From the NCBI RefSeq assembly GCF_023276435.1, contig NZ_JALLPO010000012.1:124001-188000 (forward strand): 64,000 nucleotides of DNA. Reading direction: 5' to 3'. The stretch comes from Sphaerisporangium perillae. Its GTDB lineage: Bacteria > Actinomycetota > Actinomycetes > Streptosporangiales > Streptosporangiaceae. A model generated the notes under the pieces. That model searched no databases. It saw only the letters and a program-made list of their open reading frames with translations, and was not told the origin of the DNA. The translations under genes were made by a program, and so were the position numbers. Shown one piece after another: positions 52,436-62,580 of this stretch (positions are counted from its first letter, which is position 1; each line of letters begins with the position of its first letter).

Positions 52436-53275
52436 CTACTGGATGGGCACCGCGGTGCCGGAGACCTTGACGCGGGCGTCGCCGGGAATGGTGGTGCACG
52501 TCAGGAGACTGGGCCGCCCCATGTCGACGCCCTGGTGAATGGTGAGAACGGCGCCATCGGCGAGGCGTCCGAGAGCGCGCAGGTAGCCGGTGAAGGCGGC
52601 CGCCGCGGCGCCGGTGGCCGGATCCTCGACCACTCCGCCCGGAGGGAACGGGTCGCGGGCGTGGAAGACGGTGGGGGATTCGGCCCAGAAGAGGTGGACG
52701 GTGGTCCAGCCCAGCTCGGCCATGATCTTGCCAAGGGCATCGAAGTCGTAGTCGAGGTCGGCCAGGCGGCCCCGGGTGGCCGCGGCCAGGACGAGATGGT
52801 CGTTGCCGGCGTTGGCGACGTGCGCCGGGTAGTCGGGGTCCACGTCGTCCGCCGACCAGCCCAGCGCGGCCAGCACCAGCCGTACCTCCTCCTCGGAGGC
52901 TGGGCGGGTGGAGGTGGGCGGACTGGTCAGGGTGGCGGTGATCCCGCCGGCCTGGTCTGTGGCGACCTCCACCGGGACCGGGCCTGCCTGGGTCGTGAGG
53001 TTCACGGTTCCGGTGCCGATCCGCTCGCCGAGCGCGACCGAGGTCGCGATCGTCGCGTGGCCGCAGAAGGCGACCTCGGCCAGAGGGCTGAAATACCGGA
53101 TCCGGTACTCCCGCTCGCCCGTGGGGAGCAGGAAGGCCGTCTCGGAGTAGCCGAGTTCGGCAGCGATGGCGAGCATCTCCGCGTCCGGCAACTCCCGGGC
53201 GTCCAAGACCACCCCGGCGGGGTTGCCGCCAGAGGGAGTGGTGGTAAAGGCGGCATATCTCAGCACTTGCGTCAT
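52436..53275 (-). CDS. PhzF-family isomerase/epimerase
   Basis: 279 aa from ATG 53275. Catalytic Glu45 lies in LGYSETAFLL, and the family motifs FTTTPSGGNPAGVVL, RYFSPLAEVAFCGHATIATS and GVVEDPATGAAAAAFTGYL are all present. PhzF proteins use a diaminopimelate-epimerase fold to catalyse proton shifts; with no phenazine genes nearby, the natural substrate is unknown. The ATG overlaps the stop of a short upstream open frame that may be a relic (see 53278-53438). Confidence 0.92.
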   Translation of the reverse strand: MTQVLRYAAFTTTPSGGNPAGVVLDARELPDAEMLAIAAELGYSETAFLLPTGEREYRIRYFSPLAEVAFCGHATIATSVALGERIGTGTVNLTTQAGPVPVEVATDQAGGITATLTSPPTSTRPASEEEVRLVLAALGWSADDVDPDYPAHVANAGNDHLVLAAATRGRLADLDYDFDALGKIMAELGWTTVHLFWAESPTVFHARDPFPPGGVVEDPATGAAAAAFTGYLRALGRLADGAVLTIHQGVDMGRPSLLTCTTIPGDARVKVSGTAVPIQ

Positions 53276-53277
53276 TC

Positions 53278-53438
53278 GGCCATCATGGCGCGTGCCCGCG
53301 AACCGGGAAACTCCGGAGCTCCCTCCCAGTAGCGGCGTGCCACTTCGCGAGCCTCGGTGCCGCCGAGCCGCTCGAAGACGGCCGGCCGCTCGCCGGGCGG
53401 GCCGGGCTCGGACGGTGCCGCTCGTTCTGGGCGGTTGA
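53278..53438 (-). pseudogene. Possible alpha/beta hydrolase fragment
   Basis: A minus-strand frame reads PGERPAVFERLGGTEAREVA, then RRYWEGAPEFPGSRARAMMAE and a stop that overlaps the phzF ATG. The RLGGTEAREVARRYWE part resembles a segment of proline-iminopeptidase-like alpha/beta hydrolases. No start or catalytic motif is present. Similarity is from memory over only ~20 residues. Confidence 0.3.
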
Positions 53439-53462
53439 GGCTTCTTTGCTAACTTGCCGTGC

Positions 53463-53927
53463 ATGACCGACACGACGGAAACGGCTCTCACGGTGCGGGC
53501 CGGGGTGGTCCAGGATGTGGAGGCGGTGCTGGCCTTCTGGCTGGCAGCGGCGGAGGGTACGGATCGGCACGACAGCGCCGAGAGCGTGCGGCGGCTGATC
53601 GAACGCGACCCCGAGGCACTGCTGATCGCCGAGCTGGACGGGCGGATGGTCGGCACCGTGATCGCCGGGTGGGACGGGTGGCGCTGCCATCTGTACCGGC
53701 TCGCCGTCGATCCCGCCCATCGCCGCAAGGGCATCGGACGCGTCCTGCTGGACACCGCCGAGAAGCGCTTCAGCGAGTACGGCGGCATGCGGGCCGACGC
53801 CATGGTCCTGCACGACAACACCCTCGCTCACCACGCCTGGACCGCCGCGGGGTACGTGCGCCAGCCGCAGTGGGGCCGCTGGGTGAAGCCGCTCCCGAGT
53901 ACCGGGAACGGGCGGCATTCCGGTTGA
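53463..53927 (+). CDS. GNAT-family N-acetyltransferase
   Basis: 154 aa from ATG 53463; a TTG at 53454 is the only longer start and is less likely. Motif A, the acetyl-CoA loop, is LYRLAVDPAHRRKGIGRVLL (Q/R-x-x-G-x-G/A form), and the C-terminal strand reads LHDNTLAHHAWTAAGYVRQP. The acceptor is unknown. The gene is divergent from phzF with a ~190-bp gap holding the hydrolase relic. Confidence 0.9.
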   Translation: MTDTTETALTVRAGVVQDVEAVLAFWLAAAEGTDRHDSAESVRRLIERDPEALLIAELDGRMVGTVIAGWDGWRCHLYRLAVDPAHRRKGIGRVLLDTAEKRFSEYGGMRADAMVLHDNTLAHHAWTAAGYVRQPQWGRWVKPLPSTGNGRHSG

Positions 53928-53957
53928 CGGAACGGCCGGTACTCCCTACCCGAGCCG

Positions 53958-54033
53958 GCCGCTTCCCGGCGAACCGGCCGCTTCCCAGCCGCTCTGCCGC
54001 TTCCGGGCGAGCCTGCCGCTTCTGCGCGAGGCT
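53958..54033. repeat. Minisatellite, 19-bp period, four copies
   Basis: GCCGCTTC starts at 53958, 53977, 53996 and 54015, exactly 19 bp apart, with variable bases between. It fills the space between the convergent GNAT and membrane-hydrolase genes. Confidence 0.8.
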
Positions 54034-54034
54034 G

Positions 54035-56767
54035 CTAGTCCTCGGGTGAGACTTCCTGGTCCTCGCGCGCGGCCGGCTGATTCCCGGGCGGGCCGCCGTC
54101 GCTTCTGGGCAAGTGGCGGGCCACGAGGGCGTCGACCTCGGTCCACATCCTGCGGTCGTTCCAGTAGCCGGAGTGGCTGCCGATCGGCGGGGGCGGGTCG
54201 CCGTAGACGAAGCGGCTGGTCGGCGGATCCGGCAACCGCCAATCGATCACCGTGCCGTCCTCGGACGCGGCCTCCTGCGCCTTCACTGTCACGCCCTCCG
54301 TCACCGTCCAGCCTCCGATGTAGTCGGTGAGGTAGTAGAAGTTCCGCCACGCGTGGATATGCGGGCTTCGCCGCAGGCCGGTGAAGAGTTCCTCGTTGAA
54401 GTAGGCCGGGAACCCCCAGCCGTACAGCTTCCGCAGGGGCGACCCGAAGGTCACCAGCACGATGCGGGCGTTCTTCGGGCGCAGGTCCCCGTGTTGGGAG
54501 AGGGCGGCGGCGGCCAGGATCGCGCCCTGGCTGTGCGCCGTGAGCACGACGCGGGCGCCGTGGTCGTGCAGGTACCACATCCGGCGCTGGAGCTCCGGCA
54601 CGGCACGTTCCGCGTACGCGGGAGGTGCCAGGGGGTGATAGCCGCGCGGCCAGAACGTGCCGACGTCCCAGAGGGCGCCGATGACGCGGCGCGTGTCGCG
54701 GTCCTTCCAGCCGGCGCGGGCCACGATGACGACCAGGAAGGGCAGCAGCGTCGCCACCAGGGTTCCCACCCCCGCGAGCCAGGGCGTCGGCCGGTTGACG
54801 CCCGACCAGATGTGCTGTTCCAGCCAGGCGAACAGGATGATGCCGACCAGGACGACGGCGCTGAACAACAGGTCGAGGTCGAGCGTGGCCTTCGCCAGCC
54901 GCCTGGCCCTGCCTACACCGGCGGCCCAGCCCAGGACGTCCTGGGTGGCCCACCTTGAGGAGAGCGTCCCCTTGGCGACCGCGTCCGTGAGCGAGACCAC
55001 GTCCACCACCCACGCGGCGTCCGGATCATCGGGCGTCGCGACATCCGGCCTGGCGGTGACGGGGCCCACCCCGTCGACGTCAGGTCTCGTCGTGCCGGGG
55101 TTCGTGGTGTGCGGCTCGGTCGCGGGGGCCGGCGTGGGGGCCGGGCCGCGGTACTCGTCGGCGACCTCCGCCGCGGCCCCGCTCCCGCCCGCCTGGTACC
55201 ACAGGACGGCCTGCCAGCCGGCGAACAGCAGCACCAGGGCCAGCGGCTCGAAGATCAGGTATGCGCCCACCTCGCCCATGATCGGGAACACCGCGATGGA
55301 CGGAGCCCCGTTGATCAGGGGCTTCACCTGCTGGCCGAAGCCGATCTCCCCGATCGTGTCGGCCACCCGGACCAGGAGGCCGACGAGGAAGGTGTTCACC
55401 ATGAGGACGGCCACGCTGAGCACGATGAACGGGGCTCCCCAGCGGAACCCGCGGTAGTGGTGGCGCGCGCCGATCGCGAAGACGGCCGCGGCGGACACGA
55501 GCGCGATGACGATCCAGCCGTAGGGCCAGTCGACGATTCCGAGCGTGACATACACGACGGTGGCGGCCAGGCCGACCCCGAGCAGTTGCGCGGACCGGCG
55601 CGGCCAGGTCTCGCGGGTGAAGGAGGCGGCCAGCAGCCATACCGGCACCAGCAGCAGCGCGACGACGATCCCCAGGTACACCGCGTTCATGGCGTAGCGC
55701 ATGCCGGGAAGCTCGTGGCTGAGGGCGCCTTCGGCCCGGATGGCCTGCGGCTCCAGCCAGGCGAAGACCACCGCCAGGACCAGGGCCAGCACGGCCAGAC
55801 CGATGAGCACCCGGCCGAGATGGACGAGCGGCCCGGTCACCTTCTCCGGCGCGAGCGCGGCGATCGCGACGACCACGACCACCCCCGCGCACCCGAGGGA
55901 CAGCCCGTACAGCGGTTCCGGCGCGAGACGCGCCCCGTCGGCCACCACGAGGTCCGGCCGCACGGCGAACGTCGTGTGCACCGTGTGCGTGAGGACGATG
56001 GCGAGCAGCGCGAACGCCACGGCGATGTGGATCTCGCTGAGATGCCTGGTGTAGCGGCCGGTGTTCCAGAAGTCGGGATCGGTGAGGCCTCCGGGAAGGG
56101 CGGCGGCGTTCCGCGCGCACTCCTCTCGGGGTCCCGGCGTCCCGGGCGGGCGCACGTCCTCGTACCGGCGCCGCGACAGCAGCGACAGCACGGCGAGCAG
56201 CACGACCACCAGCAGGGGCACGACGGCGCCGAGCGCGACACGGCGGCCGGGGTGGTCGCCGATCCCGGGCATGCGCAGCGGTCCCATCCACCATGGCGCC
56301 GCGCAGGTGGCGTTCCCGCCGCACTGGTAGGCCACGTAGTCCATGGGGATGACGCTGACGAGAAGGACCACGTTGACCGTGACGCCGAGCGCCGCCAGCC
56401 GCACGGACTCGCGGAACACCCGGAACCGCAGGGAACTGCGGTTCTGGAACGGCCACATCCAGCCGGCGAGGTTGGCGAGCGCGAAGGGCAGCAGGAGCAG
56501 CCAGAGCACCCTCGAGCCGCTCCTGGAGGTGAGCCCACCCCAGCTGTACCCCTCGACGTGCCGTCCCCGGGCGTCGGCGGTCCGGTAGAACCCCGCGATG
56601 TCGTCCCCCGCCACCTGCTGCGGTGCGAGGTCGGCCAGCAGGTTCTGCGGCGTGGACCCGCCGACGCCGTGGACGCGGAGCTCGGTCGGGCCGGACAGCT
56701 CGACGGCGGGCGCCACCGATCCGGACGGGCGGTCGCCGGTGGTGAGTCCGGACACCGGTACTGGCAT
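54035..56767 (-). CDS. Large membrane protein with alpha/beta hydrolase motifs
   Basis: 910 aa from ATG 56767. The N-terminal ~90 residues contain TELRVHGVGGSTPQNLLAD, an oxyanion-type strand. About ten helices follow between residues ~95 and 510, then a linker, two more helices (~625-690), and a C-terminal domain with a nucleophile elbow VVLTAHSQGAILAAAAL (Ser746) and LVTFGSPLRKLYGWGFPAYF. This is a lipase-like signature split across the membrane region. It matches an uncharacterised Streptomyces-type family as I recall. Substrate and topology are unknown. Confidence 0.75.
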   Translation of the reverse strand: MPVPVSGLTTGDRPSGSVAPAVELSGPTELRVHGVGGSTPQNLLADLAPQQVAGDDIAGFYRTADARGRHVEGYSWGGLTSRSGSRVLWLLLLPFALANLAGWMWPFQNRSSLRFRVFRESVRLAALGVTVNVVLLVSVIPMDYVAYQCGGNATCAAPWWMGPLRMPGIGDHPGRRVALGAVVPLLVVVLLAVLSLLSRRRYEDVRPPGTPGPREECARNAAALPGGLTDPDFWNTGRYTRHLSEIHIAVAFALLAIVLTHTVHTTFAVRPDLVVADGARLAPEPLYGLSLGCAGVVVVVAIAALAPEKVTGPLVHLGRVLIGLAVLALVLAVVFAWLEPQAIRAEGALSHELPGMRYAMNAVYLGIVVALLLVPVWLLAASFTRETWPRRSAQLLGVGLAATVVYVTLGIVDWPYGWIVIALVSAAAVFAIGARHHYRGFRWGAPFIVLSVAVLMVNTFLVGLLVRVADTIGEIGFGQQVKPLINGAPSIAVFPIMGEVGAYLIFEPLALVLLFAGWQAVLWYQAGGSGAAAEVADEYRGPAPTPAPATEPHTTNPGTTRPDVDGVGPVTARPDVATPDDPDAAWVVDVVSLTDAVAKGTLSSRWATQDVLGWAAGVGRARRLAKATLDLDLLFSAVVLVGIILFAWLEQHIWSGVNRPTPWLAGVGTLVATLLPFLVVIVARAGWKDRDTRRVIGALWDVGTFWPRGYHPLAPPAYAERAVPELQRRMWYLHDHGARVVLTAHSQGAILAAAALSQHGDLRPKNARIVLVTFGSPLRKLYGWGFPAYFNEELFTGLRRSPHIHAWRNFYYLTDYIGGWTVTEGVTVKAQEAASEDGTVIDWRLPDPPTSRFVYGDPPPPIGSHSGYWNDRRMWTEVDALVARHLPRSDGGPPGNQPAAREDQEVSPED

Positions 56768-56821
56768 GGAGGCCTGCCTGTGCTCACTCGGTGATCCGCG
56801 TCGGACCTGCGTCCGGCGTGG

Positions 56822-56917
56822 TCAGGTCTGGTCGATGGTGAAGGCCTCCCGCAAGCCCACACGCTCCAGAATCACGCGGGCCTCCTCATCGGTCAACCAT
56901 GGCGCGTCTTCATTCAC
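56822..56917 (-). CDS. Possible 31-residue peptide or C-terminal relic
   Basis: GTG 56917 to TGA 56822 encodes VNEDAPWLTDEEARVILERV then GLREAFTIDQT, an acidic, well-formed helix. It sits upstream of the membrane-hydrolase gene on the same strand and has no good Shine-Dalgarno. It may be a small protein or the tail of a lost gene whose body was replaced by the 32-bp repeat at 56917-56980. Confidence 0.3.
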   Translation of the reverse strand: MNEDAPWLTDEEARVILERVGLREAFTIDQT

Positions 56918-56980
56918 GGCGCCGAAGGGCGACGGGGCTCGCACGACCCGGCGCTGAAGGGCGACGGGGCTCGCACGACA
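56917..56980. repeat. Minisatellite, 32-bp period, two copies
   Basis: Two 32-bp units (56917-56948 and 56949-56980) with core GAAGGGCGACGGGGCTCGCA differ at about two bases. It lies in the 303-bp space between the membrane hydrolase and tetR at 57071; the rest of that space shows nothing recognisable beyond the short frame at 56822. Confidence 0.8.
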
Positions 56981-57070
56981 TCGGCCGCCCGGAACGTGGA
57001 AGCCGGGTGGGAAGGCGCGGCGCCGGGAAGCGCCGGGCCGCTCCACTGACGAGTCAATAGGATCTGGGGC

Positions 57071-57709
57071 ATGGAAGCGGAGCTCGGCCTGCGGGAGCGG
57101 AAGAAGCGGGAGACGCGGCAGCGCATCGCGGACATGGCCATGGGCCTGTTCATGGCCCGCGGGTTCGAGAACGTGACCGTGGCGGAGGTCGCGCGGGTGG
57201 CCGACGTCTCCGCCAACACGGTCTTCAACTACTTCAAGACCAAGGAAGACCTCTTCCTCGACCGCCAGGACGTGTACGTGGACGAGCCGAGCCGCGTGGT
57301 CCGCGAGCGGCGGGCGGGCGAGTCCGTGATCGCCGCGCTGCGCCGCGACTTCCTCGAGGCGCTCGAGGAGGGCGACTGGCGCAGCGGGCTGAACGAGGGG
57401 GCCGACGTGGTCATCCGTCTGATCAACGAGAGCCCTTCGCTGATGGCCCGCATGCGCGAGCTGGCCGAGCGCCGAGAGGAGCGTCTGGCCGAGACCCTGG
57501 CGGAGGCGACCGGCGCGGACGAGGACGACATCAGGCCCGGGCTCGTCGCCGCCCAGGTCTGCGCGGCCATCCGCCGGCTGACGGCGGACGGCATCCGGCG
57601 CAAGCTGGCCGGAGAGAGCCACGACCACGTCGTCAGGGACATCCGCGCCCAGGCGGGGCTCGCCTTCGACCTGCTGGAGAATGGCATCGGCGCCTACGGT
57701 GGGGCCTGA
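57071..57709 (+). CDS. TetR-family regulator (full-length)
   Basis: 212 aa from ATG 57071. Helix 1 (RKKRETRQRIADMAMGLFMA), the HTH NVTVAEVARVADVSANTVFN and YFKTKEDLFLDRQD are intact. The ligand domain ends HDHVVRDIRAQAGLAFDLLE. It is immediately followed by a second, shorter tetR that shares the HTH wording, so the pair looks like a tandem duplication. Divergent membrane-hydrolase genes upstream are a possible target. Confidence 0.92.
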   Translation: MEAELGLRERKKRETRQRIADMAMGLFMARGFENVTVAEVARVADVSANTVFNYFKTKEDLFLDRQDVYVDEPSRVVRERRAGESVIAALRRDFLEALEEGDWRSGLNEGADVVIRLINESPSLMARMRELAERREERLAETLAEATGADEDDIRPGLVAAQVCAAIRRLTADGIRRKLAGESHDHVVRDIRAQAGLAFDLLENGIGAYGGA

Positions 57710-57750
57710 CCACGGAGAAGCGGCCGGCGAGTGGGCGGAAACGCCGGCTC

Positions 57751-58296
57751 ATGCGCGAGTTCGACAACGTCACGGTCGCCGAGGTGGCGGAGGCCGCGAA
57801 CGTCTCGACGAAGACGGTGTTCAACTACTTTCCGCGCAAGGAGGGCCTGTTCCTCGACCGCGTCCCGGAGGCCGTCGAGCTGATCACGCGGGCCGTCCGC
57901 GAGCGGCCCGAGAGCGGGCGGCCGCTGACGGCGCTGCGCGGCCTGTTCCACCGGCTCCTGCGAGAAGGCCACCCGCTGGCCGGCATCGGGGAGGGGTACC
58001 ACCACTTCTGGCAGGTCATCCTGGACTCCCCGGCGTTGCGGGCACGGGTCAGGGAGGCGGTGGACGAGCTGGAGACCCTGCTCGCCACGCTGCTGGCCGA
58101 GGCGACCGGCGCCGATCCCGACGACTTCGAGCCCCGGCTGGCCGCTGGGCTGTTCCTCGCGGGCTACCGCGCCGCCTACGTCTCCAGCGCCCGCAGGCTC
58201 ATGGCCGGCGAGAGCGCCCAGGAGGTCATCCGCGACCACGCGGTCCTCCTGGACCGCGCCTTCGACGCCGTCGACCGAGCGGTGACCACCCTCTGA
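57751..58296 (+). CDS. TetR paralogue lacking helix 1
   Basis: 181 aa from ATG 57751 (MREFDNVTVAEVAEAANVST). HTH and YFPRKEGLFLDRVPE are intact and the ligand domain is complete, but the normal first helix is missing. Upstream in frame the codons read SGRKRRLMREFDNV, so the basic N-terminus abuts the HTH as if 12-15 residues had been deleted. No alternative in-frame ATG/GTG restores helix 1. It could be a decaying copy or a dominant-negative regulator. Function is doubtful. Confidence 0.75.
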   Translation: MREFDNVTVAEVAEAANVSTKTVFNYFPRKEGLFLDRVPEAVELITRAVRERPESGRPLTALRGLFHRLLREGHPLAGIGEGYHHFWQVILDSPALRARVREAVDELETLLATLLAEATGADPDDFEPRLAAGLFLAGYRAAYVSSARRLMAGESAQEVIRDHAVLLDRAFDAVDRAVTTL

Positions 58297-58322
58297 CCCG
58301 AAGAGAACAGGGGAACAATGCC

Positions 58323-58358
58323 AAAGGGCCACCCCCGGGAGTCCGGAGGTGGCCCTTT
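58323..58358. terminator. Bidirectional terminator with T-run
   Basis: AAAGGGCCACC pairs with GGTGGCCCTTT around a 14-base loop, followed by TGGGTTTTTT on the plus strand. It separates the convergent tetR paralogue and groEL. Confidence 0.85.
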
Positions 58359-58380
58359 TGGGTTTTTTGAGCCGGGTGGC

Positions 58381-60196
<1,816 letters not shown>

Positions 60197-60300
60197 CGAC
60201 AACCCCTATGACCTGGGCGGCACAAGGATTTCTCCGACCGTATGCCGAATATTGGACCCACCCCTAGAGGATGGACACATCGTGCGACTACCGACATGAA

Positions 60301-60343
60301 GGAAGGTTCGGCCCGTCTCGGTGCATGACGGACCGAACCTTCC
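60301..60343 (-). terminator. Terminator of the cold-shock gene
   Basis: GGAAGGTTCGGCCCGTC pairs with GACGGACCGAACCTTCC (one mismatch) around a 9-base loop, 57 bp after the cspA stop on the minus strand. Confidence 0.75.
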
Positions 60344-60399
60344 AGCTACTGACTGAGAGAGACCAGTGGATCTTCGTCGACCGGGCGGTGCCGGCCGCG

Positions 60400-60600
60400 T
60401 CACACAGTCCGCACGGACTCCGCCTGTGGACCCTTCTGGCCCTGTGTGATCTCGAACTCCACCCGCTGACCCTGCTCAAGGGACCGATATCCCTCGGACA
60501 TGATCGCTGAGTAGTGGACAAACACGTCCTTACCACCGTCTACCGCGATGAAGCCGTAGCCCTTGTCCGCGTTAAACCATTTGACGGTGCCCTGCGCCAC
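60400..60600 (-). CDS. cspA: Cold-shock protein
   Basis: 66 aa from GTG 60600 preceded by AGAGGAG. Complete cold-shock domain with RNP1 KGYGFIAV and RNP2 DVFVHYSA, and no extension. Binds single-stranded RNA/DNA. A leader of ~200 bp without another gene precedes it, as is common for cold-regulated csp mRNA. It lies between groEL and the cysO-thrC operon, an order I recall from Streptomyces. Confidence 0.95.
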   Translation of the reverse strand: MAQGTVKWFNADKGYGFIAVDGGKDVFVHYSAIMSEGYRSLEQGQRVEFEITQGQKGPQAESVRTV

Positions 60601-60807
60601 TTTCCGACTCCTCTTGCTGGGCTCCGGACCCCACCCACTCCTCCGCGGGGCCCGTGACCTTCGGAGCCGAGACGCATGCGAACTCCTCGGCTTCGTCGAT
60701 CGTTCTCGACCATACCTGTGGCATGCCTTGGCGCAACAGAGTCAATCGGGAAACTACTTCTTGACGTTCGCTCTCAGCAGTACGTGACTTTTTCCCGCTC
60801 GCGTTTA

Positions 60808-60829
60808 GTTAGTTGACAATTACACTAAC
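60808..60829. promoter_or_regulatory. Inverted repeat in csp upstream region
   Basis: GTTAGT-N10-ACTAAC, with TTGACA overlapping the left part, ~208 bp upstream of cspA. It could be a regulator site or part of the cold-responsive promoter. Confidence 0.35.
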
Positions 60830-60892
60830 GGAGGGTCCAGTAAGAACTTCTATTACGATAGTCAGCCCGGCCCGCGGCCTTCCCGACATGCG

Positions 60893-60926
60893 AACGCCCA
60901 CGCGTCCTCCTGGACACGTGGGCGTT
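60893..60926 (-). terminator. Terminator of the thrC-cysO operon
   Basis: AACGCCCACG-C-GTCC and GGAC-A-CGTGGGCGTT form a stem with one mismatch and a TCCT-like loop, 36 bp after the cysO stop. Confidence 0.75.
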
Positions 60927-60961
60927 GCCGGGCTGCGGCCGGCGTCGCGGAGGCCGGGAGC

Positions 60962-61237
60962 TCAGCCCCCCGCGACGGCGGGGATCACCGAGATTTGCGC
61001 GCCCTCGGCCGTGGCGGTGTCGAGTCCGTCGACGAATCGGACATCCTCTTCTCCGACATACACGTTGACAAAACGGCGAATCTTGCCCGTTTCGTCCAGA
61101 ATGCGGGCGCCGATTCCGGGGAAGTCGGCATCCAGCTTCTGGAGCACCTCGCGAAGGGTCGTCCCTTCACCGCTGACCTCCGACGCCCCGTCGGTGTAGG
61201 TACGGAGAATCGTCGGAATCCGCACAGAAACGCTCAT
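60962..61237 (-). CDS. cysO: CysO-like sulfur-carrier protein (MoaD/ThiS family)
   Basis: 91 aa ending in the diglycine PAVAGG that is thiocarboxylated in this family. It closely follows the wording of mycobacterial CysO as I remember it (SVRIPTILRTYTDG, RRFVNVYVGEEDVRFVDGLD, VIPAVAGG). CysO-SH donates sulfur to a PLP-dependent enzyme (CysM in Mycobacterium). Here cysM and the Mec protease are absent; the neighbour 13 bp upstream is a different fold-type II PLP enzyme, threonine synthase. Both sit behind a SAM riboswitch. A role in homocysteine or cysteine formation is inferred. Confidence 0.88.
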   Translation of the reverse strand: MSVSVRIPTILRTYTDGASEVSGEGTTLREVLQKLDADFPGIGARILDETGKIRRFVNVYVGEEDVRFVDGLDTATAEGAQISVIPAVAGG

Positions 61238-61250
61238 TATTCGGGACCTT

Positions 61251-62543
61251 TCAGGAGTTGTCGGCGACAGCCGTACGGAATGCGTCGAGCGAGGGACGGA
61301 TGACGGCGGTCGGCCGCGCCTCCGCGGACACCGCGTCGAGGGTCTTCAGACCGTCTCCCGTGTTGAGCACGACGGTCTCGGCCTCCGGGTCCAGCAGGCC
61401 GTTCGTCACCAGCTTGCGGAGCACTCCGACGGTGACCCCGCCCGCGGTCTCGGCGAAGATGCCCTCGGTGCGCGCCAGCAGCCGGATGGCGTCCACCACC
61501 TCGGCGTCGGTGACGTCCTCGACCGCCCCGCCCGTGCGGCGCGCGATGTCCAGCACGTACGGGCCGTCGGCCGGGTTGCCGATGGCGAGGGACTTGGCGA
61601 TCGTGTTCGGCTTCACCGGCCGCACATTCTCGTGGCCGGCCTTGAAGGCCGTGGACACCGGGGAGCATCCCTCCGCCTGAGCGCCGAAGATCTTGTACGG
61701 GGTGTCCTCGACCAGGCCGAGCTTGATCAGCTCCTTGAAGCCCTTGTCGATCTTGGTGAGCTGCGAACCGGACGCCACGGGGATGACGATCTGGTCGGGG
61801 ATGCGCCAGCCCAGCTGCTCGGCGATCTCGAAGGCGAGCGTCTTGGAGCCCTCCCCGTAGAACGGCCGGAGGTTCACGTTGACGAAGCCCCACTTGTCGC
61901 CCAGCGGGTCGCCGATGAGCTCCGAGCAGAACCGGTTGACGTCGTCGTAGGTGCCCTCGACGCCGACCAGCCGGCCGCCGTACACCGAGGCCATGACGAT
62001 CTTGGCTTCTTCGAGGTCCGACGGGATGAACACGCAGGCGTCCAGCCCCGCCCGGGCCGCCGCCGCGGTGACGGCGCCCGCGAGATTGCCCGTGGACGAG
62101 CACGAGAGGGTGTGGAAGCCGAAGTTGCGCGCGGCCTCCAGGGCGATGGCGACGACCCGGTCCTTGAAGGAGTGGGTCGGGTTGCCGGAGTCGTCCTTGA
62201 CGTGCAGGCTGCGCAGGCCCAGCTCGCGCGCGAGGTTGTCGGCCTTGACCAGCTTGGTCCAGCCGGGGGCCAGGTTGGGCCGCGAGGCGACATCGGCGGG
62301 CACAGGGAGCAGCGCCCGGTATCGCCAGATGTTGGTGGGACCCGACTCGATCTGCCGCCGGGTCACCGTGGCGGCCCCGGCGTCGGGGGAATTCCAGGTG
62401 TAGGCCACTTCGAGTGGCCCGAAACACTCGATACAGGCGAAGGCCGGTCCCAGGTCGTAACGCGTACCGCATTCGCGGCACGACAACGCGACGGCGGGGC
62501 CGAAGTCGAGTGTGGTCGTAGTCTCAGCTGTTGCGAGCGCCAT
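61251..62543 (-). CDS. thrC: Threonine synthase (PLP-dependent), with N-terminal zinc ribbon
   Basis: 430 aa from ATG 62543; upstream in-frame codons to 62588 fall in the riboswitch expression region. Residues 22-40 form a zinc ribbon (CRECGTRYDLGPAFACIEC). The PLP Schiff-base lysine is K127 in NPTHSFKDRV, the phosphate-binding loop lies in SSTGNLAGAV, and VIPVASGSQLTKIDKGFKEL and AETAGGVTVG follow. It would convert O-phospho-homoserine to threonine. Under SAM riboswitch control, it is coupled with cysO (13-bp gap), which is unexpected for plain threonine synthesis. An alternative role as a homocysteine-forming enzyme using thiocarboxylated CysO should be considered. Confidence 0.92.
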   Translation of the reverse strand: MALATAETTTTLDFGPAVALSCRECGTRYDLGPAFACIECFGPLEVAYTWNSPDAGAATVTRRQIESGPTNIWRYRALLPVPADVASRPNLAPGWTKLVKADNLARELGLRSLHVKDDSGNPTHSFKDRVVAIALEAARNFGFHTLSCSSTGNLAGAVTAAAARAGLDACVFIPSDLEEAKIVMASVYGGRLVGVEGTYDDVNRFCSELIGDPLGDKWGFVNVNLRPFYGEGSKTLAFEIAEQLGWRIPDQIVIPVASGSQLTKIDKGFKELIKLGLVEDTPYKIFGAQAEGCSPVSTAFKAGHENVRPVKPNTIAKSLAIGNPADGPYVLDIARRTGGAVEDVTDAEVVDAIRLLARTEGIFAETAGGVTVGVLRKLVTNGLLDPEAETVVLNTGDGLKTLDAVSAEARPTAVIRPSLDAFRTAVADNS

Positions 62544-62580
62544 GAAGCGAGGCCTTTCCCTCATCTTCGCCCGGACCACC

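Larger units (their letters stand above)
60601..60961. other. 361-bp gap: csp leader and terminator of the cysO operon
   Basis: The minus-strand region upstream of cspA, which may contain a long 5' leader. The terminator at 60893-60926 serves the thrC-cysO operon. An inverted repeat at 60808-60829 lies in AT-rich DNA that could hold the csp promoter. No gene was supported. Confidence 0.6.

Noticed and set aside
60813..61199. Plus-strand frame starting at TTGACA near 60813
   Set aside because: Starts in a promoter-like hexamer, runs antisense across the cysO terminator and gene, with no protein features.
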